DNA of 64,000 nt. Origin: Heracleum sosnowskyi. Its lineage: Eukaryota > Streptophyta > Magnoliopsida > Apiales > Apiaceae. The notes beneath the pieces are model-generated. The model made no database searches. It was given only the letters and a program-made list of their open reading frames with translations, and was not told where the DNA came from. Below, piece by piece: positions 22,187 to 32,499 of the stretch (positions are counted from its first letter, which is position 1; each line of letters opens with the position of its first letter). The translations under genes were made by a program, and so were the position numbers. The stretch spans positions 134,485,228 through 134,549,227 of the forward strand of contig CM061235.1 of the NCBI GenBank assembly GCA_030848705.1. The letters are read 5' to 3'.

Positions 22187-24896
22187 ATGCGGGGCAATAG
22201 GAATAAAAGAGTCATATGGATCTTGGACAGTGGATGCTCAAGTCACATGACTGGTGATATAGCCCTGCTATCACATTTTGAGGAGAAGGCTGGCCCATCA
22301 GTAACCTTTGGAAATGACAACATTGGTTATACAATGGGATATGGCAGTGTTAAATCTGGAAATGTCATTATTAAAGATGTAGCATTTGTTGAAGGACTAA
22401 AGCACAACCTCTTGAGCATTGGACAATTCACCAACAGGGGTTTCAAAGTGGAATTTGATGAAGATCAATGTCTAATCTCAAAAAGAGGAAGTGGTGATGT
22501 TGTTTTGACTGGTGTGAAGAAAGGAAGCTTGTTTGTAGTAAACCTAAAGGCTGCAGACAAGGGAGAAATTTGTTGTTTCTACACTAAAGCCATCAATGAA
22601 GAATTTTGGCTGTGGCACAAGAAAATGTCTCACTTGAATGTTCAGGCAATGAATTCTCTGGCTAAAAGAGAACTCATCAGAGACATGCCTGCTTTGGAGT
22701 TTGTGCAAGATGGAGCATGTGAAGCATGTCAAAGAGGAAAGATAAAGAAATCAAGTCACAAGAACAAATTGCTCAATTCAAACTCAAAGCCTCTGCAGCT
22801 AATTCACATGGATCTATTTGGCCCTGTGAATGTAATGTCTCTTTCCAAGAAGAAATATGCTCTAGTCATGGTTGATGATTATTCAAGATATACTTGGGTA
22901 GAATTCCTGTTTTCCAAGGATGAAGCACCTCAAGTAATTATAGAGCATATCAAGAGAGTTGATAGAGAAGCACAAAGCACTGGCTCCTCTGTAGTTGCTT
23001 TGAGAAGTGATAATGGAACTGAGTTCAGAAATTCAACATTGTATGAGTTCTGCAAAGATAAAGGAATTTCTCAACAGTTTTCAGGTCCTAGAACACCTCA
23101 ACAAAATGGAGTAGTTGAGAGAAAGAATAGAACTCTCATTGAAGTTGCAAGGACAATGCTGTTGGATGCAAAGCTACCTACTAGCTTTTGGGCTGATGCT
23201 GTTAACACAGCATGCTATGTGCAAAATAGAACATTGATCAATAAGAAGTCTGGAAAAACTTCTTACTCATTGATGACTGGAAAAAGAGCATCCTTCAAGC
23301 ATCTTCATGTGTTTGGAAGCAAGTGTTTTGTGATGAAAGACATTTCTGAGCATGTTGGAAAATTTGATGCTAAGGCATTTGAAGGTATCTTCATTGGATA
23401 CTCTCTGGAAAGGACAGCATATAGAGTGTTTGTACCTGAGCAACACAAAGTAATGGAAAGCATGGATGTTACCTTTGATGACAAGAAATTTCCTGGTCTT
23501 GCAACAAGTGAAAAAGAAAGTGTGCCATTAAGATTTGAAAATCAAGGATATCTTGAAGATTCTGAAAGTGAGGATGAACCACCTGTTCTAACTGTTCCAC
23601 ATATTGAAACACTTGAAGTTGATGATCTTCTTCAAACACATGTGCAAGGGAACACAAACACGGGGGGAGAAGATGAACAGGGTCACACAAGGAAATGGGA
23701 CAAAGCCCACACTAGGGATCAAATCATTGGTGATCCTAGTGATGGAGTTAGAACAAGGAGAGCAACAATGAATACATGTATGTATAGCTGCTTTCTGTCA
23801 CAAGAAGAACCAAAAGTAATTGAAGAAACTTTGAAGAATTCTGACTGGATTGTTGCTATGCAAGAGGAGTTGAATCAATTTGAGAAAAACAAAGTTTGGG
23901 AATTAGTACCACCTCCTGAAGGTAAAAATGTCATTGACACCAAATGGGTGTTCAGGAACAAAATGGATGAAGAGGGTGTGGTGATAAGAAACAAAGCAAG
24001 GTTGGTTGCCAAAGGATACTATCAACAAGAAGGCATTGACTATGATTAGACATTTGCACCTGTAGCTAGACTGGAGGCCATCAGGATTTTCTTGGCTTTT
24101 GCAGCACACTCAGATTTTAAGGTGTATCAAATGGATGTGAAAAGTGCTTTTCTCAATGGTGATCTTGCTGAAGAAGTTTATGTATCCCAACCTTCTGGCT
24201 TTGAGAATGAAGATTTCCCAGACTTTGTGTATAGACTGCTCAAGGCACTCTATGGACTCAAACAGGCACCAAGAGCCTGGTATGAAACTCTATCTCAATT
24301 TCTTCTTGAGCATCAATTTACCAGGGGCACAATTGATAAAACTCTATTCTTCAAGAAGCATGGAAATGATATCATTCTAGTTCAAATCTATGTGGATGAT
24401 ATCATATTTGGCTCTTCAAATGAAAAACTCTGTCAAAGGTTCTCTAAGTTGATGCAAAGCAAATATGAGATGAGTATGATGGGAGAGTTAACCTTCATCC
24501 TAGGCCTGCAAGTACATCAAAAGGAGAATGGTATCTTCATAAATCAATCTAAGTATGTTAAAGATCTCTTAAAGAAATATGGTTTAGAAGATTCATCCCC
24601 AGCAAAAACTCCAATGTCCACTGCAATCAAGCTTGATGAAGATAAGAAGGGCAAGAGAGTTGACATCAAGGTCTATAGAGGAATGGTTGGATCTTTACTC
24701 TATCTCACAGCTAGCAGGCCAGACATCATGTTTGCCACATGCATATGTGCAAGGTTCCAATCTGATCCAAAGGAATCTCACATGATGGCTATCAAAAGAA
24801 TCTTCAGGTATCTGAAAGGGACTCCTAATCTTGGGCTATGGTATCCAAAGGGCACTGGGTTTAACCTGGTTGGTTACATAGATTCTGATTATGCTG
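22187..24896 (+). pseudogene. pol of family A copy 2, 5' part, broken and split
   Basis: It begins with protease (WILDSGCSSHMTGD), then the HHCC-type integrase zinc finger (WHKKMSHLN, CEACQRG), integrase core (MDLFGP, RSDNGTEF, NGVVERKNR) and reverse transcriptase with YVDD near 24390. A nonsense TAG at 24046-24048 (Glu in copy 1) cuts RT between EGIDYD and TFAPVARL. The frame continues to 24896, inside RNase H, where the family B element has inserted after TGCTG. Identity to copy 1 is very high over the shared part. The remainder is at 36070-36526. Confidence 0.93.
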
Positions 24897-25388
24897 TGTT
24901 AGATATAATTGCTGACGTTTGTTCATCAGTGTTTAAGTACCAGGTACTCATCAAAGTTTAATAGAAGCCAGTCAGAGTTTGATAAAGTCTGACGGGGTGA
25001 AGAGTTTATTAACTGTCGGTGCTAATATGAAGATTCTAGAAGCAATATATCTTGAAGATGGAAAGAAGCAAGATATATTGAGACAGTTAAGGAAACGGAA
25101 CAGAAGACCGAAGCAATCCTAAATTGATATAAATTGTATAGCTAATTTATAGGAATATCAATTAGAGATTGATTATGTAACTGTGTATTATATAAACACA
25201 GATAGGTTAACCCTAAAAGGAATGCGAATACTGAATACATTATTCTTGTAACCTAGCAGCTCTCTATGATTCTTTAACATCACTGAGAGAAGAGTTAAAT
25301 ATATAATTCAGTTATTGATTCATAAACAGTGTTCTTGAGTGTTATTATCGTATTAATATTGATTATATATTGTGTAATCGGCCTAACA
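24897..25388 (+). repeat. 5' LTR of family B (492 bp)
   Basis: It runs from TGTTAGATATA to CGGCCTAACA. It contains the family motif in inverted form (CAGAGTTTGATAAAGTCTGAC near 24975) and a candidate TATA region (TATTATATAAACACAG near 25188-25203). Confidence 0.96.
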
Positions 25389-25390
25389 AT

Positions 25391-25402
25391 TGGTATCAGA
25401 GC
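25391..25402 (+). promoter_or_regulatory. Primer binding site (tRNA-Met type), family B
   Basis: TGGTATCAGAGC lies two bases after the 5' LTR, as in family A. Confidence 0.92.
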
Positions 25403-25450
25403 CAAGGCTGTTAAATATATACAGTTTTTGATCTAAACACAAGTATAATC

Positions 25451-27784
25451 ATGACTGATAACAACCAGGTAGGTTCTAATGCTCAAAAGGTTCAATCAAC
25501 TTCTGTAAGTCGATATGAGGCAATCAGAGTTCCAATTCTCAGACCTGTGGAATATCCAATATGGAAGGTAAAGATGACCATGTTTTTAGAAGCCACAGAT
25601 CCAGAATACCTTGATAGAATCAATGATGGTCCTCATATGCCGACTAAACTGTCTCCTGTTGTTGATGGTCAAGAACAAAAGACTGTTCCAAAGGAAAAGA
25701 AAGATATGACTCCTGAGGACATCTCATCAATTGCAAAGGATGCAAAAGTTAGACATCTACTCCACAGTGCTTTAGACAATGTTATGTCTAACAGAGTTAT
25801 TGGCTGTAAAACTGCCAAAGAGATATGGGATGCTTTAGAAGTCAGGTGTCAAGGAACCAGTGCTATAAAGAAGAATAGGAAGACTATTCTAACACAGGAG
25901 TATGAACACTTTGACTCTAGATCTGATGAAAGTTTGACAGATACATATGACAGATTTTGTAAATTGTTGAATGATTTGTCTCTGGTTGATAAAGAATATG
26001 AACTTGAAGAGTCAAATCTCAAGTTTCTTCTATCCCTACCTGAAAGATGGGATTTAAAGGCAACAACAATCAGAGACAATTATGATCTTGCAGATACAGA
26101 TCTTGATGAAATCTATGGGTTGCTTAAAACTCATGAACTTGAAATAGAACAAAGAAACAAAAGATCTGGAAAGAAGACAAAATATGTTGCTCTTAAAGTT
26201 GAAGAAAAGCCTGTCAAGAAGGAATCATCAAGAAAGAAAACCAAAGGAAAGGCTTTAGTCATTAAATCTGACAGTGAGTCATCAAACTCTGATGATGGCT
26301 CAAACACTGATGATGAAGCTTCTGACTCTGAGGATGATGAAGAAGAGATGATGAGAATGGCTGCTTTAATGGTGAAGACCTTCAAGAAGATGGGATTCAA
26401 GAACTTCAAGAAAGGAAAGAGATTCTCAAGGAAAGATTCAAATTCTGATAAGAGAAATTTCAGAAAGTCTGATGGAAAATATACCAAGTCTGGAAAGAAA
26501 GACAAGTCTGAGATCCAGTGCTACAAGTGTAAAGAAATGGGTCATTATGCTCCAGAATGCAAGAAAGGAAAATCTGAGAAAGCACTCATCACAAAAGGCA
26601 AGGACTGGGCAGACACTTCAGACTCAGATGAGGGAGTCAATTATGCTCTCATGGCAACTGGTAGAGATGAAGCTGACTCATCTGAAAACAAGGTACCCTT
26701 AACAACTTATGCTTATGATACTGATAATATATCTGAATTAAGAATTTATCTTAAAAGCATACATGTTAGTTATAGGGATCAGACTTTAGAGAATGAGAGA
26801 ATAAAATCTGAGAATCTAGGTCTTAAAGAAAGAAATAAATTTCTTGAAGAGAAACTTGTTAACATGCAACAAGTTCAAAAGGAGAGAGATGATGATGTTT
26901 ATGTTGAACAGGAATTGCTTAAAAGATATAGGCAAATAGAATCTGAGTTGGAAAAAGAGAGGAAAGTGATTAAAACCTGGACCAATTCTGGAAAAGACAC
27001 ACATCAGGTTTTTCAAACAGATACTGTAGGTTTAGGTTACTGTGAGGAAGATGAACTTAGGTTTAAAGATAAAGTTAAAGTGAAACCACAACTTAAACCT
27101 GTGAAATTTGTTCATGAATCCAGTAAGCTAAAGTCTGTAGTTGTAAAAGAAGCTGTCATGGAGCAAATTGAAACTTGTGAAGAACAGGTTAATGTTGGCT
27201 CAATAGCAGAGAATAAGATTGAGATAGAAGCTGTTAAAGAACCAGTAAGAATCTGTGATAAACAGGTTAATGTTGGTTTAATGACAGAGAAACAATTTAA
27301 ACATAAGCTCAAAGAAGTAAAGTCTGTCAACAAACAGAAAATGTTTAAAAAGAATAGGAATGGAAAAGTAGGCATTAATAAAAGAAATGATTATTTGCCT
27401 AATTCTGCTGCTCCTAGAAAAACATGTCATAGTTGTGGTAGTACTAACCATCTTGCCAGGTTTTGCAAGAAGAACAAAAATATTAACTCTTTACCTTCCA
27501 CATCTGGAGTAAAGAATGATTATGTTAGGGTTAGACCACAGACTTTATGCACACACTGTGGGAGCACTTGGCATTCCATCTATACTTGCAAAAGTTATCA
27601 TGCTATTTATCACAACTATTATGAGCTAAAACACAACTTGAAATGGGTTAGAGCAAACTCTGCAAGTATAAAGTCTGACAATGTTAGTTTAAACTCTGTT
27701 GATAGTGATACCGCTGCAAAAGCTAACAATGTTAAGAAAGCCAAAGGATCCAAGCAAGTCTGGATCCTTAAATCTAACACATAG
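25451..27784 (+). CDS. gag of family B, intact, 777 codons
   Basis: The start is ATGACTGAT, 62 bases after the LTR. The UBN2-type capsid part is near residues 110-235 (IWDALEVRCQGTSAIKKNRK, DTYDRFCKLLNDLSLVD, IYGLLKTHELE). A long Ser/Asp/Glu and Lys-rich stretch follows. Three zinc knuckles are seen: CYKCKEMGHYAPEC at residues 357-370, CHSCGSTNHLARFC from 659 and CTHCGSTWHSIYTC from 700. The last two lie beyond a coiled-coil segment (residues 440-520), an extension typical of Sirevirus gag. The product forms the virus-like particle and binds element RNA. The stop TAG at 27782-27784 lies 13 bases before the pol frame, which is in a different reading frame. Confidence 0.93.
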   Translation: MTDNNQVGSNAQKVQSTSVSRYEAIRVPILRPVEYPIWKVKMTMFLEATDPEYLDRINDGPHMPTKLSPVVDGQEQKTVPKEKKDMTPEDISSIAKDAKVRHLLHSALDNVMSNRVIGCKTAKEIWDALEVRCQGTSAIKKNRKTILTQEYEHFDSRSDESLTDTYDRFCKLLNDLSLVDKEYELEESNLKFLLSLPERWDLKATTIRDNYDLADTDLDEIYGLLKTHELEIEQRNKRSGKKTKYVALKVEEKPVKKESSRKKTKGKALVIKSDSESSNSDDGSNTDDEASDSEDDEEEMMRMAALMVKTFKKMGFKNFKKGKRFSRKDSNSDKRNFRKSDGKYTKSGKKDKSEIQCYKCKEMGHYAPECKKGKSEKALITKGKDWADTSDSDEGVNYALMATGRDEADSSENKVPLTTYAYDTDNISELRIYLKSIHVSYRDQTLENERIKSENLGLKERNKFLEEKLVNMQQVQKERDDDVYVEQELLKRYRQIESELEKERKVIKTWTNSGKDTHQVFQTDTVGLGYCEEDELRFKDKVKVKPQLKPVKFVHESSKLKSVVVKEAVMEQIETCEEQVNVGSIAENKIEIEAVKEPVRICDKQVNVGLMTEKQFKHKLKEVKSVNKQKMFKKNRNGKVGINKRNDYLPNSAAPRKTCHSCGSTNHLARFCKKNKNINSLPSTSGVKNDYVRVRPQTLCTHCGSTWHSIYTCKSYHAIYHNYYELKHNLKWVRANSASIKSDNVSLNSVDSDTAAKANNVKKAKGSKQVWILKSNT

Positions 27785-27797
27785 TGATTGTTTGTGA

Positions 27798-30700
27798 TTG
27801 CAGGGCATAAAAGAAAGCACCCTTATCTTGGACAGTGGATGCTCAGGACATATGACTGGAAATAAAGCCCTGCTATCAGACTATGAGGAAAAAGCTGGCC
27901 CAAAAGTTTCCTATGGAGATGGCAACATAGGACATACTCTGGGATATGGCAATATCAATCTTGGAAGTGTCATTATCACAAATGTAGCTCTAGTCTCAGG
28001 ACTCAAGCATGATCTGCTTTCTGTGAGTCAAATCTGTGACAGAGGATACCATGTAGATTTTTATACTGAACACTGTGAGGTTATCAGTAAATCTACTGGA
28101 AAAGTTGTTCTAGTTGGACACAGGCGCAATAACATTTATGAAGCAAGTTTGGTAACAAACTCTGAAGGAAAATCTGTGTGTCTATCTGCAAAAGTATCTA
28201 ATGAAGAGAGTTGGAAATGGCATAAGAAGCTCTCTCACCTAAACTTGAACAACATCAATGAGTTGATTCGAAAAGATCTTGTAAGGGGACTTCCAAAGTC
28301 AATACTTAGCTTAGATGGTCTGTGTGATTCTTGTCAAAAGGCCAAGCAAAGGAAGTCATCTTTCAAGAGTAAATCTGAGTTTTCAGTTGTGGAACCTTAT
28401 CATCTTCTACATGTTGATCTTTTTGGTCCAGTAAATATAATGTCTCTGGGCAGAAAGAAATATGCTCTAGTCATTGTTGATGAGTACACTAGGTACACAT
28501 GGGTGTATTTCTTAGCAAAGAAGGATGAAACTGCCTCAATACTAATGGAAAGTGTAAAGCTACTGGACAAAGGATCAGTGTACAAAGTGAAAATTATAAG
28601 AAGTGATAATGGTACTGAATTCAGAAATTCTGAAATGGAAGCTTTCTGCAAGGAAAGAGGAGTAAAGCAAGAATTTTCTGCACCTGGAACTCCACAGCAA
28701 AATGGTGTAGTTGAAAGAAAGAAAAGAACTCTAATTGAAGCTGCCAGAACAATGCTTGATGAAGCAAAATTGCCAACTTATTTCTGGGCAGAAGCTGTTC
28801 AAACTGCCTGTTTTACTCAAAATGCAACACTGATCAACAAGCATGGGAAAACACCATATGAGATGTTGAAAAATAAGAAGCCAAATTTGAAGTATTTTCA
28901 TATTTTTGGATGTAAGTGCTTTGTGTTGAAAACTCATCCTGAACAGTTGACCAAGTTCGACTTAAAAGCTGATGAAGGAATTTTTGTTGGATACCCATTG
29001 TCATCAAAGGCATTCAGAGTCTATAATCTGAGAACTAAAGTGATCATGGAATCTATTCATGTGTCATTTGATGACAAGAAAATAACTGGAATAGAAGATG
29101 AAGAATATCATGATCAACTTCGCTTTGAAAATGAAGATCTAAACTCTGATGACGTAAACTCTGATGAAGCAAATCCAACAAACTCTGACGAAGCATACTC
29201 TGATCCTCTACTGGTAAACTCTGAAGAATTTTCTCTGACAGAACAAAATAGTGAACCAGTTGAGGGGGAGCGTGAAGAAACTTCAGAAACTTCTCAAAGT
29301 GATGACTCAAATTCTGAAAGAGAGTCAAATGAAGAATCAAACAGAAACTCTGAGCCAAACTCTGAAAGTTCAAACACTGAACAGTCCAATTCAGGGGGAG
29401 CCTCAGAGAATGCGAATGGTCGAGAAGAAAGTCAGGAGAGCATGGATCAAGGGGGAGGATCTAATAATGCTAGTAGAAGCAAATTACCAACAGCAAGAAG
29501 GTGGACACAATCCCATACACCTGACTTGATAATTGGAGATCCAGAAGCTAGTGTAAGAACTAGGAGTGCTACAAATAATGAATGTCTGTTTCATGCATTC
29601 TTATCTCAAACAGAGCCCAAGAAAGTGGAAGAAGCTCTTCAAGATTCTAACTGGATAACAGCAATGCAAGAGGAGTTAAATGAATTTGAGAGGAATGAAG
29701 TTTGGACACTGGTACCAAGACCAAAGAATAGATCTATTGTTGGTACGAAGTGGGTTTTCAGAAACAAAACAGACAGTGATGGAGTGATTACAAGGAATAA
29801 GTCTAGACTTGTGGCAAAAGGCTATTCTCAACAGGAAGGAATTGACTATGATGAAACTTTTGCTCCAGTTGCAAGATTGGAGGCAATAAGGATTTTTCTG
29901 GCCTATGCTGCTCACAAAAAGTTTAAAGTCTTTCAGATGGATGTGAAAAGTGCTTTTCTCAATGGGAAACTTGAAGAAGAAGTGTTTGTTGAACAACCAT
30001 CAGGGTTTGTAGATCCCAAACATCCAGATTATGTCTACAGGCTTGATAAGGCATTATATGGACTTAAGCAGGCACCAAGAGCATGGTATGAAACTCTGGC
30101 TCAATTTCTTTTAGAAAGTGGGTTCACTAGAGGTACAATTGACAAAACCTTGTTCTATTATAATTCTGGTGATGATTTGCTGTTAGTTCAAATCTATGTG
30201 GATGACATAATTTTTGGGTCTACTAATGACAAACTCTGTAAGAAATTTGCCAAGCTTATGCAGTCGAGATATCAAATGAGCATGATGGGAGAGCTTAGTT
30301 ATTTTCTAGGCTTACAGGTCAAGCAAACAGATGATGGGATTTTTATCAATCAAGCAAAATATACCAGAAATCTTCTCAAGAAATTTGGTATGCTTGATAG
30401 TTCATCTGCTACAACTCCCATGGCTACTGCAACAAAGCTAGACAAAGACACAGGAGCCTCAGTAGATATGACAAACTATAGAGGCATGATATGGTCTCTT
30501 CTTTATCTCACAGCAAGTAGACCTGATATCATGTATGCAACATGTCTTTGTGCAAGATTTCAAGCAGACCCCAGAGAGCCACATCTAAAAGCTGTGAAGA
30601 GGATTTTCAAATATCTCAAAGGAACCATAACTCTTGGTTTGTGGTATCCTAGAGAATCAGAGTTTAAATTAATTGGTTACTCTGATGCAGATTTTGCAGG

Positions 30701-31139
30701 CTGTAAGATAGACAGAAAAAGTACAAGTGGGAGCTGTCAATTTTTAGGTGACAGATTAGTTTCTTGGTACAGCAAGAAACAGAAATCAATTTCCACATCC
30801 ACAGCAGAAGCAGAGTATATAGCTGCTGGTAGCTGTTGTGCACAGATCTTATGGATGAAGAATCAATTGCTGGACTATGGATTAAGGTACTCTAAAATAC
30901 CTATTTACTGTGATAATCAAAGTGCCATTGCTATGACAGGTAATCCAGTACAGCATTCCATGACCAAGCACATCAGCATAAGGTATCATTTTATCAGGGA
31001 ACATGTGGAAGAAGGACACATTGAGCTTCATTTTGTGTCTACAGACCAACAACTTGCAGATATCTTCACCAAACCTTTGAGTGAAGCTACCTTTACAAGA
31101 CTGGTAAATGAACTTGGAATGGTCTCTAGTTTTGACTAG
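27798..31139 (+). CDS. pol of family B, intact, about 1113 codons
   Basis: The frame opens after a TGA at 27795-27797 and has no ATG at its head, so expression needs frameshifting, splicing or reinitiation. The domains in order are: protease LDSGCSGHM (residues 11-19); integrase zinc finger WHKKLSHLN and CDSCQKA; integrase core HVDLFGP, RSDNGTEF and NGVVERKKR; RT with KSRLVAKGY, DVKSAFLNG and YVDD near residue 800; and RNase H with SDADFAGC, STAEAEY and CDNQSA, ending in LADIFTKPL. The integrase-RT linker is rich in Asn-Ser-Glu/Asp because it is built on AACTCTGA repeats. One odd residue is Trp in MIWSLLYL, where family A has Gly. Stop at 31137-31139. Confidence 0.94.
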   Translation: MQGIKESTLILDSGCSGHMTGNKALLSDYEEKAGPKVSYGDGNIGHTLGYGNINLGSVIITNVALVSGLKHDLLSVSQICDRGYHVDFYTEHCEVISKSTGKVVLVGHRRNNIYEASLVTNSEGKSVCLSAKVSNEESWKWHKKLSHLNLNNINELIRKDLVRGLPKSILSLDGLCDSCQKAKQRKSSFKSKSEFSVVEPYHLLHVDLFGPVNIMSLGRKKYALVIVDEYTRYTWVYFLAKKDETASILMESVKLLDKGSVYKVKIIRSDNGTEFRNSEMEAFCKERGVKQEFSAPGTPQQNGVVERKKRTLIEAARTMLDEAKLPTYFWAEAVQTACFTQNATLINKHGKTPYEMLKNKKPNLKYFHIFGCKCFVLKTHPEQLTKFDLKADEGIFVGYPLSSKAFRVYNLRTKVIMESIHVSFDDKKITGIEDEEYHDQLRFENEDLNSDDVNSDEANPTNSDEAYSDPLLVNSEEFSLTEQNSEPVEGEREETSETSQSDDSNSERESNEESNRNSEPNSESSNTEQSNSGGASENANGREESQESMDQGGGSNNASRSKLPTARRWTQSHTPDLIIGDPEASVRTRSATNNECLFHAFLSQTEPKKVEEALQDSNWITAMQEELNEFERNEVWTLVPRPKNRSIVGTKWVFRNKTDSDGVITRNKSRLVAKGYSQQEGIDYDETFAPVARLEAIRIFLAYAAHKKFKVFQMDVKSAFLNGKLEEEVFVEQPSGFVDPKHPDYVYRLDKALYGLKQAPRAWYETLAQFLLESGFTRGTIDKTLFYYNSGDDLLLVQIYVDDIIFGSTNDKLCKKFAKLMQSRYQMSMMGELSYFLGLQVKQTDDGIFINQAKYTRNLLKKFGMLDSSSATTPMATATKLDKDTGASVDMTNYRGMIWSLLYLTASRPDIMYATCLCARFQADPREPHLKAVKRIFKYLKGTITLGLWYPRESEFKLIGYSDADFAGCKIDRKSTSGSCQFLGDRLVSWYSKKQKSISTSTAEAEYIAAGSCCAQILWMKNQLLDYGLRYSKIPIYCDNQSAIAMTGNPVQHSMTKHISIRYHFIREHVEEGHIELHFVSTDQQLADIFTKPLSEATFTRLVNELGMVSSFD

Positions 31140-32499
31140 AGATACTGGTTAGACTCAAAATCTATACATGTTTGATTTTATGCTCATGATTCTTTGCATG
31201 TGTTAACTGTTATTTGTACCAGCATGTTAAACTCTGATAGTAAACTCTGTTAGTTATACTCTGTCAGTCATACTCTGTCGGTTAAATTCTGATGTTATAC
31301 TCTGATTGTGATATTGTCTGAAACATATTGACCGATGAAGAAAGATGTATGAAGCATGATTTTCAGTAAGTAATCATGAATCCTTTTAAGTATTATAAAT
31401 TCTGATTACAAAATGTGCAGAAATTTTACACATCATGATATTGTCTCTATATTTATAGCATCTCTTAGTTTATTGATCCTAAACACTGAGTCTGTATTAG
31501 CTGTTTGTGTTTTCTCTCAAAAATTAATTGTATTAACTGATGAAAAGTCTAAACTCTGATTATTAAGTTGCAAATAATTTCACCCTCAGATCAAAAGATG
31601 CCAAAGAGCACAAATTCCTTTGAGATCATGTTGTGCCTAGGAAGATCCAGGAACTTATTGTAGGAAATAAGGGCTAAAATCTTTGATTTTTGGTGACTAG
31701 TGCCAACCACTGATTACTGGAAAAAAAAAAAATTTAAAGGGGGTGAAAATAAAAGATATATCCAAATGAAAGGATATCAGAATACAGAGTTTAGATATAA
31801 AAATCAGTTTTTCTTTTAAATGAGAGTTTGGGCAACCAGTTTTTACTGCTTTAGTTTGTGGATTTTATGCACTTTGAGATGGTCTAAATATTCATATTCA
31901 GTAAACTCTGCTAATTCACACACAAATACTCACACCTGTACAGTTTGTGAAAAGAGTTTATTTATAAAGGAGGATAATTGGTAAAAGCTGATGAGTTGTG
32001 TACTCTACGCTGAGGTAATTTTATTTTAATCTCTGATGATTAAAATTAATTCTTTGTTTCAGACAGTTAACAATTATGAGAAAAGACATTTGTTTTGAAA
32101 ATTCAAAAAGAGTATGATTGGGAAGTTGTTCAAGAGTGTATTAAACAGAGGAGAGAGGTTGAGTGTCTAGAAAAGTGTACAGGGCGGTAATAATTGCTGT
32201 TTTTACTGCGCATGCGTATTGGAAACTGTCAATTATTTTCTGTAAATCATTGCATGTGTGCCACGTGTCCCACTCACACGTTATACGAAGTAAGACAGTT
32301 GTGTGTATTGATTAGAAACGGTTCAGTTTTTAATACTTTCTTTCTGTATTAATATACAATACACAAATTCGTTTAAACTTTTCACAACTGACTCACATTC
32401 ATACTTTCATATCACACACACATTTCTACAAACATCTTTCTGCATACATCTCTTAAACACTTTCTTGAACTATAAACTCTGATTTCTTTGAAAGATCTA
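31140..32499 (+). other. pol-ORF3 spacer of family B, with motif cluster and putative promoter
   Basis: It is non-coding. A tight cluster of AACTCTGAT/ACTCTGTC variants lies at about 31228-31310, and single copies near 31550, 31905 and 32470. A G-box (CACGTG, 32262-32267) and AT-rich, then CA-rich leader sequence precede the ORF3 ATG at 32500. The position matches the spacer of family A, but the sequence does not. Confidence 0.65.
32262..32267 (+). promoter_or_regulatory. G-box (CACGTG) upstream of family B ORF3
   Basis: GCCACGTGTC is a G-box/ABRE-like site for bZIP or bHLH factors, about 235 bases before the ORF3 start. It may belong to an internal promoter. Function is inferred from the motif alone. 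Confidence 0.35.
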
